Positions 51,451-64,000 of a DNA stretch of 64,000 nt are shown here, piece after piece (the stretch's first letter is position 1; each line of letters begins with the position of its first letter). The notes under the pieces are model-generated. The model was not told the DNA's origin, did no database searches, and saw only the letters and a program-made list of their open reading frames with translations. The DNA is from Sepiola atlantica (lineage: Eukaryota > Mollusca > Cephalopoda > Sepiida > Sepiolidae), in contig CAUVYP010000586.1 in assembly GCA_963556195.1 (NCBI GenBank), positions 620,001 to 684,000 of the forward strand, given 5' to 3'. A program made the position numbers and the translations under genes.

Positions 51451-52008
51451 TTAGCGCGTTTTAAAGTTGATATCGCTTTTGTTTATAACTTCCACATTTA
51501 TTTGAATTGTGCAACGAAACTTTGCACAGATTAGCGGAGTCACATTTTCTACTGAAGTACCAAGTTTCAGAAGTGCAGCTCTTGTACTGCCGGAGATATG
51601 TCGATACAAACTGAATACGCAAAATATCAACAAAATTTAGCGCGTTTTAAAGTTGATATCGCTTTTGTTTATAACTTCCACATTTATTCGAATTGTGCAA
51701 CGAAACTTTGCACAGATTAGCGGAGTCACATTTTCTACTGAAGTACCAAGTTTCAGAAGTGCAGCTCTTGTACTGCCGGAGATATGTCGATACAAACTGA
51801 ATACGGAAACTATCAACAAAATTTAGTGCGATTTAAAGTTGATATCGCTTTTGTTTATAACTTCACCATTCTTTTGAATTGTGCAACGAAACTTTGCAGA
51901 GATAAGTGGAGTCACATGCTCTACTGAAGTACCAAGTTTCAGAAGTGCAGCTCTTTTACTGCCGGAGATATGTCGATACAAACTGAATACGCAAAACATC
52001 AACAAAAT

Positions 52009-55000
52009 TTAGCGCGTTTTAAAGTGGATATCGCTTTTGTTTATAACTTCCACATTTATTCGAATTGTGCAACGAAACTTTGCAGACCGTCGCGGAGACA
52101 CACGGGCTACTGAAGTACCAAGTTTCAGAAGTGCAGCTCTTGTACTGCCGGAGATATGTCGATACAAACTGAATACGCAAAACATCAACTAAATTTAGCG
52201 CGTTTTAAAGTTGATATCGCTTTTGTTTATAACTTCCACATTTATTCGAATTGTGCAACGAAACTTTGCACAGATTAGCGGAGTCACATTTTCTACTGAA
52301 GTACCAAGTTTCAGAAGTGCAGCTCTTGTACTGCCGGAGATATGTCGATACAAACTGAATACGCAAAACATCAACAAAATTTAGCGCGTTTTAAAGTTGA
52401 TATCGCTTTTGTTTATAACTTCCACATTTATTCGAATTGTGCAACGAAACTTTGCAGACAGTCGCGGATAGGCCTTTTCTACTGAAGTACCAAGTTTCAG
52501 AAGTGCAGCTCTTGTACTGCCGGAGATATGTCGATACAAACTGAATACGCAAAACATCAACAAAATTTAGTGCGATTTAAAGTTGATATCGCTTTTGTTT
52601 ATAACTTCACCATTCTTTTGAATTGTGCAACGAAACTTTGCAGATATAAGCGGAGTCACATGCTCTACTGAAGTACCAAGTTTCAGAAGTGCAGCTCTTT
52701 TACTGCCGGAGATATGTCGATACAAACTGAATACGCAAAACATCAACAAAATTTAGCGCGTTTTAAAGTGGATATCGCTTTTGTTTATAACTTCCACATT
52801 TATTCGAATTGTGCAACGAAACTTTGCAGACCGTCGCGGGGACACACGTTCTACTGAAGTACCAAGTTTCAGAAGTGCAGCTCTTGTAATGCCGGAGATA
52901 TGTCGATACAAACTGAATACGCAAAACATCAACTAAATTTAGCGCGTTTTAAAGTTGATATCGCTTTTGTTTATAACTTCCACATTTATTCGAATTGTGC
53001 AACGAAACTTTGCACAGATTAGCGGAGTCACATTTTCTACTGAAGTACCAAGTTTCAGAAGTGCAGCTCTTGTACTGCCGGAGATATGTCGATACAAACT
53101 GAATACGCAAAACATCAACAAAATTTAGCGCGTTTTAAAGTTGATATCGCTTTTGTTTATAACTTCCACATTTATTCGAATTGTGCAACGAAACTTTGCA
53201 CAGATTAGCGGAGTCACATTTTCTACTGAAGTACCAAGTTTCAGAAGTGCAGCTCTTGTACTGCCGGAGATATGTCGATACAAACTGAATACGCAAAACA
53301 TCAACAAAATTTAGCGCGTTTTAAAGTTGATATCGCTTTTGTTTATAACTTCCACATTTATTCGAATTGTGCAACGAAACTTTGCAGACATTCGCGGAGA
53401 CACACGTTCTACTGAAGTACCAAGTTTCAGAAGTGCAGCTTTTGTACTGCCGGAGATATGTCGATACAAACTGAATACGCAAAACATCAACTAAATTTAG
53501 CGCGTTTTAAAGTTGATATCGCTTTTGTTTATAACTTCCACATTTATTCGAATTGTGCAACGAAACTTTGCACAGATTAGCGGAGTCACATTTTCTACTG
53601 AAGTACCAAGTTTCAGAAGTGCAGCTCTTGTACTGCCGGAGATATGTCGATACAAACTGAATACGCAAAACATCAACAAAATTTAGCGCGTTTTAAAGTT
53701 GATATCGCTTTTGTTTATAACTTCCACATTTATTCGAATTGTGCAACGAAACTTAGCACAGATTAGCGGAGTCACATTTTCTACTGAAGTACCAAGTTTC
53801 AGAAGTGCAGCTCTTGTACTGCCGGAGATATGTCGATACAAACTGAATACGCAAAACATCAACAAAATTTAGCGCGTTTTAAAGTTGATATCGCTTTTGT
53901 TTATAACTTCCACATTTAATCGAATTGTGCAACGAAACTTTGCAGACAGTCGCGGATAGGCCTTTTCTACTGAAGTACCAAGTTTCAGAAGTGCAGCTCT
54001 TGTACTGCCGGAGATATGTCGATACAAACTGAATACGCAAAACATCAACAAAATTTAGCGCGTTTTAAAGTTGATATCGCTTTTGTTTATAACTTCCACA
54101 TTTATTCGAATTGTGCAACGAAACTTTGCACAGATTAGCGGAGTCACATTTTCTACTGAAGTACCAAGTTTCAGAAGTGCAGCTCTTGTACTGCCGGAGA
54201 TATGTCGATACAAACTGAATACGCAAAAAATCAACAAAATTTAGTGCGATTTAAAGTTAGTATCGCTTTTGTTTATAACTTCACCATTCTTTAGAATTGT
54301 GCAACGAAACTTTGCAGAGATAACCGGAGTCACATGCTCTACTGAAGTACCAAGTTTCAGAAGTGCAGCTCTTTTACTGCCGGAGATATGTCGATACAAA
54401 CTGAATACGCAAAACATCAACAAAATTTAGCGCGTTTTAAAGTTGATATCGCTTTTGTTTATAACTTCCACATTTATTCGAATTGTGCAACGAAACTTTG
54501 CACAGATTAGCGGAGTCACATTTTCTACTGAAGTACCAAGTTTCAGAAGTGCAGCTCTTGTACTGCCGGAGATATGTCGATACAAACTGAATACGCAAAA
54601 TATCAACAAAATTTAGCGCGTTTTAAAGTTGATATCGCTTTTGTTTATAACTTCCACATTTATTCGAATTGTGCAACGAAACTTTGCACAGATTAGCGGA
54701 GTCACATTTTCTACTGAAGTACCAAGTTTCAGAAGTGCAGCTCTTGTACTGCCGGAGATATGTCGATACAAACTGAATACGCAAACTATCAACAAAATTT
54801 AGTGCGATTTAAAGTTGATATCGCTTTTGTTTATAACTTCCACATTCTTTTGAATTGTGCAACGAAACTTTGCAGAGATAAGTGGAGTCACATGCTCTAC
54901 TGAAGTACCAAGTTTCAGAAGTGCAGCTCTTTTACTGCCGGAGATATGTCGATACAAACTGAATACGCAAAACATCAACAAAATTTAGCGCGTTTTAAAG

Positions 55001-58000
55001 TGGATATCGCTTTTGTTTATAACTTCCACATTTATTCGAAGTGTGCAACGAAACTTTGCAGACCGTCGCGGAGACACACGTTCTACTGAAGTACCAAGTT
55101 TCAGAAGTGCAGCTCTTGTACTGCCGGAGATATGTCGATACAAACTGAATACGCAAAACATCAACTAAATTTAGCGCGTTTTAAAGTTGATATCGCTTTT
55201 GTTTATAACTTCCACATTTATTCGAATTGTGCAACGAAACTTTGCACAGATTAGCGGAGTCACATTTTCTACTGAAGTACCAAGTTTCAGAAGTGCAGCT
55301 CTTGTACTGCCGGAGATATGTCGATACAAACTGAATACGCAAAACATCAACAAAATTTAGCGCGTTTTAAAGTTGATATCGCTTTTGTTTATAACTTCCA
55401 CATTTATTCGAATTGTGCAACGAAACTTTGCACAGATTAGCGGAGTCACATTTTCTACTGAAGTACCAAGTTTCAGAAGTGCAGCTCTTGTACTGCCGGA
55501 GATATGTCGATACAAACTGAATACGCAAAACATCAACAAAATTTAGCGCGTTTTAAAGTTGATATCGCTTTTGTTTATAACTTCCACATTTATTCGAATT
55601 GTGCAACGAAACTTTGCAGACAGTCGCGGATAGGCCTTTTCTACTGAAGTACCAAGTTTCAGAAGTGCAGCTCTTGTACTGCCGGAGATATGTCGATACA
55701 AACTGAATACGCAAAACATCAACAAAATTTAGCGCGTTTAAAAGTTGATATCGCTTTTGTTTATAACTTCCACATTTATTCGAATTGTGCAACGAAACTT
55801 TGCACAGATTAGCGGAGTCACATTTTCTACTGAAGTACCAAGTTTCAGAAGTGCAGCTCTTGTACTGCCGGAGATATGTCGATACAAACTGAATACGCAA
55901 AACATCAACAAAATTTAGTGCGATTTAAAGTTAGTATCGCTTATGTTTATAACTTCACCATTCTTTAGAATTGTGCAACGAAACTTTGCAGAGATAAGCG
56001 GAGTCACATGCTCTACCGAAGTACCAAGTTTCAGAAGTGCAGCTCTTTTACTGCCGGAGATATGTCGATACAAACTGAATACGCAAAACATCAACAAAAT
56101 TTAGCGCGTTTTAAAGTTGATATCGCTTTTGTTTATAACTTCCACATTTATTCGAATTGTGCAACGAAACTTTGCACAGATTAGCGGAGTCACATTTTCT
56201 ACTGAAGTACCAAGTTTCAGAAGTGCAGCTCTTGTACTGCCGGAGATATGTCGATACAAACTGAATACGCAAAACATCAACAAAATTTAGTGCGATTTAA
56301 AGTTAGTATCGCTTATGTTTATAACTTCACCATTCTTTAGAATTGTGCAACGAAACTTTGCAGAGATAAGCGGAGTCACATGCTCTACTGAAGTACCAAG
56401 TTTCAGAAGTGCAGCTCTTGTACTGCCGGAGATATGTCGATACAAACTGAATACGCAAAACATCAACAAAATTTAGCGCGTTTTAAAGTGGATATCGCTT
56501 TTGTTTATAACTTCCACATTTATTCGAATTGTGCAACGAAACTTTGCAGACCGTCGCGGAGACACACAGGCTACTTAAGTACCAAGTTTCAGAAGTGCAG
56601 CTCTTGTACTGCCGGAGATATGTCGATACAAACTGAATACGCAAAACATCAACTAAATTTAGCGCGTTTTAAAGTTGATATCGCTTTTGTTTATAACTTC
56701 CACATTTATTCGAATTGTGCAACGAAACTTTGCACAGATTAGCGGAGTCACATTTTCTACTGAAGTACCAAGTTTCAGAAGTGCAGCTCTTGTACTGCCG
56801 GAGATATGTCGATACAAACTGAATACGCAAAACATCAACAAAATTTAGCGCGTTTTAAAGTTGATATCGCTTTTGTTTATAACTTCCACATTTATTCGAA
56901 TTGTGCAACGAAACTTTGCAGACAGTCGCGGATAGGCCTTTTCTACTGAAGTACCAAGTTTCAGAAGTGCAGCTCTTGTACTGCCGGAGATATGTCGATA
57001 CAAACTGAATACGCAAAACATCAACAAAATTTAGTGCGATTTAAAGTTGATATCGCTTTTGTTTATAACTTCACCATTCTTTTGAATTGTGCAACGAAAC
57101 TTTGCAGATATAAGCGGAGTCACATGCTCTACTGAAGTACCAAGTTTCAGAAGTGCAGCTCTTTTACTGCCGGAGATATGTCGATACAAACTGAATACGC
57201 AAAACATCAACAAAATTTAGCGCGTTTTAAAGTGGATATCGCTTTTGTTTATAACTTCCACATTTATTCGAATTGTGCAACGAAACTTTGCAGACCGTCG
57301 CGGAGACACACGTTCTACTGAAGTACCAAGTTTCAGAAGTGCAGCTCTTGTAATGCCGGAGATATGTCGATACAAACTGAATACGCAAAACATCAACTAA
57401 ATTTAGCGCGTTTTAAAGTTGATATCGCTTTTGTTTATAACTTCCACATTTATTCGAATTGTGCAACGAAACTTTGCACAGATTAGCGGAGTCACATTTT
57501 CTACTGAAGTACCAAGTTTCAGAAGTGCAGCTCTTGTACTGCCGGAGATATGTCGATACAAACTGAATACGCAAAACATCAACAAAATTTAGCGCGTTTT
57601 AAAGTTGATATCGCTTTTGTTTATAACTTCCACATTTATTCGAATTGTGCAACGAAACTTTGCACAGATTAGCGGAGTCACATTTTCTACTGAAGTACCA
57701 AGTTTCAGAAGTGCAGCTCTTGTACTGCCGGAGATATGTCGATACAAACTGAATACGTAAAACATCAACAAAATTTAGCGCGTTTTAAAGTTGATATCGC
57801 TTTTGTTTATAACTTCCACATTTATTCGAATTGTGCAACGAAACTTTGCAGACGTTCGCGGAGACACACGTTCTACTGAAGTACCAAGTTTCAGAAGTGC
57901 AGCTTTTGTACTGCCGGAGATATGTCGATACAAACTGAATACGCAAAACATCAACTAAATTTAGCGCGTTTTAAAGTTGATATCGCTTTTGTTTATAACT

Positions 58001-60936
58001 TCCACATTTATTCGAATTGTGCAACGAAACTTTGCACAGATTAGCGGAGTCACATTTTCTACTGAAGTACCAAGTTTCAGAAGTGCAGCTCTTGTACTGC
58101 CGGAGATATGTCGATACAAACTGAATACGCAAAACATCAACAAAATTTAGCGCGTTTTAAAGTTGATATCGCTTTTGTTTATAACTTCCACATTTATTCG
58201 AATTGTGCAACGAAACTTAGCACAGATTAGCGGAGTCACATTTTCTACTGAAGTACCAAGTTTCAGAAGTGCAGCTCTTGTACTGCCGGAGATATGTCGA
58301 TACAAACTGAATACGCAAAACATCAACAAAATTTAGCGCGTTTTAAAGTTGATATCGCTTTTGTTTATAACTTCCACATTTAATCGAATTGTGCAACGAA
58401 ACTTTGCAGACAGTCGCGGATAGGCCTTTTCTACTGAAGTACCAAGTTTCAGAAGTGCAGCTCTTGTACTGCCGGAGATATGTCGATACAAACTGAATAC
58501 GCAAAACATCAACAAAATTTAGCGCGTTTTAAAGTTGATATCGCTTTTGTTTATAACTTCCACATTTATTCGAATTGTGCAACGAAACTTTGCACAGATT
58601 AGCGGAGTCACATTTTCTACTGAAGTACCAAGTTTCAGAAGTGCAGCTCTTGTACTGCCGGAGATATGTCGATACAAACTGAATACGCAAAACATCAACA
58701 AAATTTAGTGCGATTTAAAGTTAGTATCGCTTTTGTTTATAACTTCACCATTCTTTAGAATTGTGCAACGAAACTTTGCAGAGATAAGCGGAGTCACATG
58801 CTCTACTGAAGTACCAAGTTTCAGAAGTGCAGCTCTTTTACTGCCGGAGATATGTCGATACAAACTGAATACGCAAAACATCAACAAAATTTAGCGCGTT
58901 TTAAAGTTGATATCGCTTTTGTTTATAACTTCCACATTTATTCGAATTGTGCAACGAAACTTTGCACAGATTAGCGGAGTCACATTTTCTACTGAAGTAC
59001 CAAGTTTCAGAAGTGCAGCTCTTGTACTGCCGGAGATATGTCGATACAAACTGAATACGCAAAATATCAACAAAATTTAGCGCGTTTTAAAGTTGATATC
59101 GCTTTTGTTTATAACTTCCACATTTATTCGAATTGTGCAACGAAACTTTGCACAGATTAGCGGAGTCACATTTTCTACTGAAGTACCAAGTTTCAGAAGT
59201 GCAGCTCTTGTACTGCCGGAGATATGTCGATACAAACTGAATACGCAAACTATCAACAAAATTTAGTGCGATTTAAAGTTGATATCGCTTTTGTTTATAA
59301 CTTCCACATTCTTTTGAATTGTGCAACGAAACTTTGCAGAGATAAGTGGAGTCACATGCTCTACTGAAGTACCAAGTTTCAGAAGTGCAGCTCTTTTACT
59401 GCCGGAGATATGTCGATACAAACTGAATACGCAAAACATCAACAAAATTTAGCGCGTTTTAAAGTGGATATCGCTTTTGTTTATAACTTCCACATTTATT
59501 CGAATTGTGCAACGAAACTTTGCAGACCGTCGCGGAGACACACGTTCTACTGAAGTACCAAGTTTCAGAAGTGCAGCTCTTGTACTGCCGGAGATATGTC
59601 GATACAAACTGAATACGCAAAACATCAACTAAATTTAGCGCGTTTTAAAGTTGATATCGCTTTTGTTTATAACTTCCACATTTATTCGAATTGTGCAACG
59701 AAACTTTGCACAGATTAGCGGAGTCACATTTTCTACTGAAGTACCAAGTTTCAGAAGTGCAGCTCTTGTACTGCCGGAGATATGTCGATACAAACTGAAT
59801 ACGCAAAACATCAACAAAATTTAGCGCGTTTTAAAGTTGATATCGCTTTTGTTTATAACTTCCACATTTATTCGAATTGTGCAACGAAACTTTGCACAGA
59901 TTAGCGGAGTCACATTTTCTACTGAAGTACCAAGTTTCAGAAGTGCAGCTCTTGTACTGCCGGAGATATGTCGATACAAACTGAATACGCAAAACATCAA
60001 CAAAATTTAGCGCGTTTTAAAGTTGATATCGCTTTTGTTTATAACTTCCACATTTATTCGAATTGTGCAACGAAACTTTGCAGACAGTCGCGGATAGGCC
60101 TTTTCTACTGAAGTACCAAGTTTCAGAAGTGCAGCTCTTGTACTGCCGGAGATATGTCGATACAAACTGAATACGCAAAACATCAACAAAATTTAGCGCG
60201 TTTAAAAGTTGATATCGCTTTTGTTTATAACTTCCACATTTATTCGAATTGTGCAACGAAACTTTGCACAGATTAGCGGAGTCACATTTTCTACTGAAGT
60301 ACCAAGTTTCAGAAGTGCAGCTCTTGTACTGCCGGAGATATGTCGATACAAACTGAATACGCAAAACATCAACAAAATTTAGTGCGATTTAAAGTTAGTA
60401 TCGCTTATGTTTATAACTTCACCATTCTTTAGAATTGTGCAACGAAACTTTGCAGAGATAAGCGGAGTCACATGCTCTACTGAAGTACCAAGTTTCAGAA
60501 GTGCAGCTCTTTTACTGCCGGAGATATGTCGATACAAACTGAATACGCAAAACATCAACAAAATTTAGCGCGTTTTAAAGTTGATATCGCTTTTGTTTAT
60601 AACTTCCACATTTATTCGAATTGTGCAACGAAACTTTGCACAGATTAGCGGAGTCACATTTTCTACTGAAGTACCAAGTTTCAGAAGTGCAGCTCTTGTA
60701 CTGCCGGAGATATGTCGATACAAACTGAATACGCAAAACATCAACAAAATTTAGTGCGATTTAAAGTTAGTATCGCTTATGTTTATAACTTCACCATTCT
60801 TTAGAATTGTGCAACGAAACTTTGCAGAGATAAGCGGAGTCACATGCTCTACTGAAGTACCAAGTTTCAGAAGTGCAGCTCTTTTACTGCCGGAGATATG
60901 TCGATACAAACTGAATACGCAAAACATCAACAAAAT
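52009..60936 (+). repeat. Second 24-monomer HOR, two tandem copies (4464 bp each)
   Basis: Order E A B D E A A E2 A A B A D' A' C D E A A B A D' A D' occurs at 52009-56472 and 56473-60936 and continues for about three monomers (E A B) after 60937. Shared markers: B with TTTAATCGAA, D with the A-like CCACATTC (54799, 59263), A with GCGTTTAAAAG (55729, 60193) and D' with TCGCTTATG (55915, 56287, 60379, 60751). The unit length equals that of the left-hand 24-mer but the order is different. GTTTAAAAG removes a minus-strand stop and gives paired 115-codon frames. Confidence 0.92.
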
Positions 60937-61122
60937 TTAGCGCGTTTTAAAGTGGATATCGCTTTTGTTTATAACTTCCACATTTATTCGAATTGTGCAA
61001 CGAAACTTTGCAGACCGTCGCGGAGACACACGGGCTACTAAAGTACCAAGTTTCAGAAGTGCAGCTCTTGTACTGCCGGAGATATGTCGATACAAACTGA
61101 ATACGCAAAACATCAACTAAAT

Positions 61123-64000
61123 TTAGCGCGTTTTAAAGTTGATATCGCTTTTGTTTATAACTTCCACATTTATTCGAATTGTGCAACGAAACTTTGCACA
61201 GATTAGCGGAGTCACATTTTCTACTGAAGTACCAAGTTTCAGAAGTGCAGCTCTTGTACTGCCGGAGATATGTCGATACAAACTGAATACGCAAAACATC
61301 AACAAAATTTAGCGCGTTTTAAAGTTGATATCGCTTTTGTTTATAACTTCCACATTTATTCGAATTGTGCAACGAAACTTTGCAGACAGTCGCGGATAGG
61401 CCTTTTCTACTGAAGTACCAAGTTTCAGAAGTGCAGCTCTTGTACTGCCGGAGATATGTCGATACAAACTGAATACGCAAAACATCAACAAAATTTAGCG
61501 CGTTTTAAAGTTGATATCGCTTTTGTTTATAACTTCCACATTTATTCGAATTGTGCAACGAAACTTTGCACAGATTAGCGGAGTCACATTTTCTACTGAA
61601 GTACCAAGTTTCAGAAGTGCAGCTCTTGTACTGCCGGAGATATGTCGATACAAACTGAATACGCAAAACATCAACAAAATTTAGCGCGTTTTAAAGTTGA
61701 TATCGCTTTTGTTTATAACTTCCACATTTATTCGAATTGTGCAACGAAACTTTGCACAGATTAGCGGAGTCACATTTTCTACTGAAGTACCAAGTTTCAG
61801 AAGTGCAGCTTTTGTACTGCCGGAGATATGTCGATACAAACTGAATACGCAAAACATCAACAAAATTTAGCGCGTTTTAAAGTTGATATCGCTTTTGTTT
61901 ATAACTTCCACATTTATTCGAATTGTGCAACGAAACTTTGCACAGATTAGCGGAGTCACATTTTCTACTGAAGTACCAAGTTTCAGAAGTGCAGCTCTTG
62001 TACTGCCGGAGATATGTCGATACAAACTGAATACGCAAAATATCAACAAAATTTAGCGCGTTTTAAAGTTGATATCGCTTTTGTTTATAACTTCCACATT
62101 TATTCGAATTGTGCAACGAAACTTTGCACAGATTAGCGGAGTCACATTTTCTACTGAAGTACCAAGTTTCAGAAGTGCAGCTCTTGTACTGCCGGAGATA
62201 TCTCGATACAAACTGAATACGCAAACTATCAACAAAATTTAGTGCGATTTAAAGTTGATATCGCTTTTGTTTATAACTTCACCATTCTTTTGAATTGTGC
62301 AACGAAACTTTGCAGAGATAAGTGGAGTCACATGCTCTACTGAAGTACCAAGTTTCAGAAGTGCAGTACTTTTACTGCCGGAGATATGTCGATACAAACT
62401 GAATACGCAAAACATCAACAAAATTTAGCGCGTTTTAAAGTGGATATCGCTTTTGTTTATAACTTCCACATTTATTCGAATTGTGCAACGAAACTTTGCA
62501 GACCGTCGCGGAGACACACGGGCTACTTAAGTACCAAGTTTCAGAAGTGCAGCTCTTGTACTGCCGGAGATATGTCGATACAAACTGAATACGCAAAACA
62601 TCAACTAAATTTAGCGCGTTTTAAAGTTGATATCGCTTTTGTTTATAACTTCCACATTTATTCGAATTGTGCAACGAAACTTTGCACAGATTAGCGGAGT
62701 CACATTTTCTACTGAAGTACCAAGTTTCAGAAGTGCAGCTCTTGTACTGCCGGAGATATGTCGATACAAACTGAATACGCAAAATATCAACAAAATTTAG
62801 CGCGTTTTAATGTTGATATCGCTTTTGTTTATAACTTCCACATTTATTCGAATTGTGCAACGAAACTTTGCACAGATTAGCGGAGTCACATTTTCTACTG
62901 AAGTACCAAGTTTCAGAAGTGCAGCTCTTGTACTGCCGGAGATATGTCGATACAAACTGAATACGCAAAACATCAACAAAATTTAGCGCGTTTTAAAGTT
63001 GATATCGCTTTTGTTTATAACTTCCACATTTATTCGAATTGTGCAACGAAACTTTGCAGACAGTCGCGGATAGGCCTTTTCTACTGAAGTACCAAGTTTC
63101 AGAAGTGCAGCTCTTGTACTGCCGGAGATATGTCGATACAAACTGAATACGCAAAACATCAACAAAATTTAGCGCGTTTTAAAGTTGATATCGCTTTTGT
63201 TTATAACTTCCACATTTATTCGAATTGTGCAACGAAACTTTGCACAGATTAGCGGAGTCACATTTTCTACTGAAGTACCAAGTTTCAGAAGTGCAGCTCT
63301 TGTACTGCCGGAGATATGTCGATACAAACTGAATACGCAAAACATCAACAAAATTTAGCGCGTTTTAAAGTTGATATCGCTTTTGTTTATAACTTCCACA
63401 TTTATTCGAATTGTGCAACGAAACTTTGCACAGATTAGCGGAGTCACATTTTCTACTGAAGTACCAAGTTTCAGAAGTGCAGCTTTTGTACTGCCGGAGA
63501 TATGTCGATACAAACTGAATACGCAAAACATCAACAAAATTTAGCGCGTTTTAAAGTTGATATCGCTTTTGTTTATAACTTCCACATTTATTCGAATTGT
63601 GCAACGAAACTTTGCACAGATTAGCGGAGTCACATTTTCTACTGAAGTACCAAGTTTCAGAAGTGCAGCTCTTGTACTGCCGGAGATATGTCGATACAAA
63701 CTGAATACGCAAAATATCAACAAAATTTAGCGCGTTTTAAAGTTGATATCGCTTTTGTTTATAACTTCCACATTTATTCGAATTGTGCAACGAAACTTTG
63801 CACAGATTAGCGGAGTCACATTTTCTACTGAAGTACCAAGTTTCAGAAGTGCAGCTCTTGTACTGCCGGAGATATCTCGATACAAACTGAATACGCAAAC
63901 TATCAACAAAATTTAGTGCGATTTAAAGTTGATATCGCTTTTGTTTATAACTTCACCATTCTTTTGAATTGTGCAACGAAACTTTGCAGAGATAAGTGGA
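61123..64000 (+). repeat. Tandem duplication with 1674-bp unit (nine monomers), cut by window edge
   Basis: Unit A B A A A' C D E A' (61123-62796) repeats from 62797 to the edge. Shared markers: A with GCAGCTTTTGTAC (61681, 63355) and C with GATATCTCGATAC (62053, 63727). Private changes: GTTTTAATGTTGA near 62810, and GCAGTACTTTTAC in the first D (62239). The E monomers at 60937 and 62425 carry GGGCTACTAAAG and GGGCTACTTAAG. Confidence 0.9.
63913..64000 (+). repeat. Partial D monomer at the right edge
   Basis: The first 88 bp of a D monomer with the GATAAGTGGA subclass. The array clearly continues beyond the window, as it does at the left, where 1-9 is the end of another monomer. Confidence 0.95.

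Larger units (their letters stand above)
45685..54612 (+). repeat. Tandem HOR with 4836-bp unit (26 monomers)
   Basis: Copy 1 (45685-50520): A A B C D' A' C D E A B D E A A E2 A A B A D' A A B C D'. Copy 2 begins at 50521 and matches for 22 monomers, to about 54612. Shared markers: D' with CTGAGGTACC (46429, 51265), C with TACGGAAACTATC (46801, 51637), E2 (48475, 53311), A with ACTTAGCACAG (48847, 53683) and B with TTTAATCGAA (49033, 53869). Copy 1 alone has CATCAACCAAAT at the end of 47545 and ACCACGTTTC in 49219. Confidence 0.88.
1..64000 (+). repeat. 186-bp satellite DNA array filling the window
   Basis: The sequence is a continuous head-to-tail tandem repeat with a 186-bp period. Anchors such as AAGTACCAAGTTTCAGAAGT and GTGCAACGAAACTTTGC recur once per monomer from end to end. 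Counting in a register that starts at TTAGCGCG (or TTAGTGCG) gives 343 full-length copies, four 26-bp remnants and partial copies at 1-9 and 63913-64000. I found no inverted monomer and no foreign insertion. GC of an A monomer is 69/186 (37%). Nucleosome-scale monomers in HORs are typical of eukaryotic centromeric or pericentromeric satellites; that location is inferred, as nothing in the window proves centromere function. I do not recognise the family or species. Confidence 0.98.

Noticed and set aside
55553..55900. 115-codon minus-strand frames at 55553 and 60017
   Set aside because: Created by GTTTTAAAG changing to GTTTAAAAG, which removes one stop. The two are copies within the 4464-bp HOR, and the protein is just two monomers read through.
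10..63909. Hundreds of 60-codon minus-strand open frames
   Set aside because: They recur once per satellite monomer, begin at TTG codons and stop at the same TAA. They have no independent context, and E monomers lose the 60-codon length by one base in the tail. They are a by-product of the repeat.
1..64000. CRISPR array
   Set aside because: The repeats are 186 bp and directly adjacent with no unique spacers; there are no cas genes.
1..64000. CENP-B box
   Set aside because: The best partial match, ATTCGAATTGTGCAACG, keeps the TTCG but lacks the required A and CGGG positions, so I do not call a box.
1..64000. rRNA, tRNA, 5S or histone tandem gene clusters
   Set aside because: The monomer shows no tRNA cloverleaf boxes, no 5S internal promoter and no conserved coding frame.

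Overview
The whole 64 kb is one uninterrupted array of satellite DNA. A 186-bp monomer is repeated head to tail, always in the same orientation: I count 343 full-length (185-187 bp) copies, four 26-bp remnants and a partial copy at each edge. I see no gene, RNA gene, transposon, CRISPR array, telomere repeat or unique sequence. The 60-codon open frames on the minus strand recur once per monomer. They arise because 186 is divisible by 3, and I do not regard them as genes.

This points to a eukaryotic chromosome, most likely a centromeric or pericentromeric array: nucleosome-scale monomer, about 37% GC, strict head-to-tail order and a clear higher-order repeat (HOR) structure. I cannot name the species. 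In a hand-counted consensus monomer CpG is not depleted (9 seen, about 6.4 expected), which fits poorly with a heavily CpG-methylated genome or implies very recent homogenisation.

Monomers fall into classes that differ mainly in one block of about 25 bp (offset 75-99, counting from the conserved TTAG start) and in the last and first few bases. I name them A, A' (A core, AAATATC tail), B, C (A core, AACTATC tail), D, D', E, E2, F (A-like, follows E), A/D hybrids and B/C hybrids. They are arranged in HORs, not at random.

Layout: 1-3.2 kb, six-monomer HORs of 1116 bp paired into 2232 bp. 2986-7449, 13774-18237 and 22330-26793, three copies of one 24-monomer (4464-bp) HOR with identical monomer order. 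Between them lie 34- and 22-monomer segments built from shorter duplications (3534, 2232 and 1302 bp). 28.6-32.0 kb, a nearly perfect 1700-bp tandem duplication carrying a 160-bp internal deletion. 32.0-39.7 kb, 3932- and 2444-bp repeats carrying the same deletion scar. 39.7-42.5 kb, a 1488-bp duplication. 42.7-46.8 kb, a 2047-bp duplication whose odd length comes from a 1-bp insertion. 45.7-54.6 kb, a 4836-bp repeat. 52.0-60.9 kb, a second 24-monomer HOR in tandem with a different composition. 61.1 kb to the edge, a 1674-bp duplication.

The array reads as a record of repeated unequal exchange in 186-bp register, with region-specific variants marking separate homogenisation domains. Comparisons were made by eye and from monomer spacing, so mismatch counts are approximate. 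A candidate protein-binding or hairpin element, a 7-bp inverted repeat with a 7-nt spacer, sits at the edge of the variable block in A, A', C and F monomers only.
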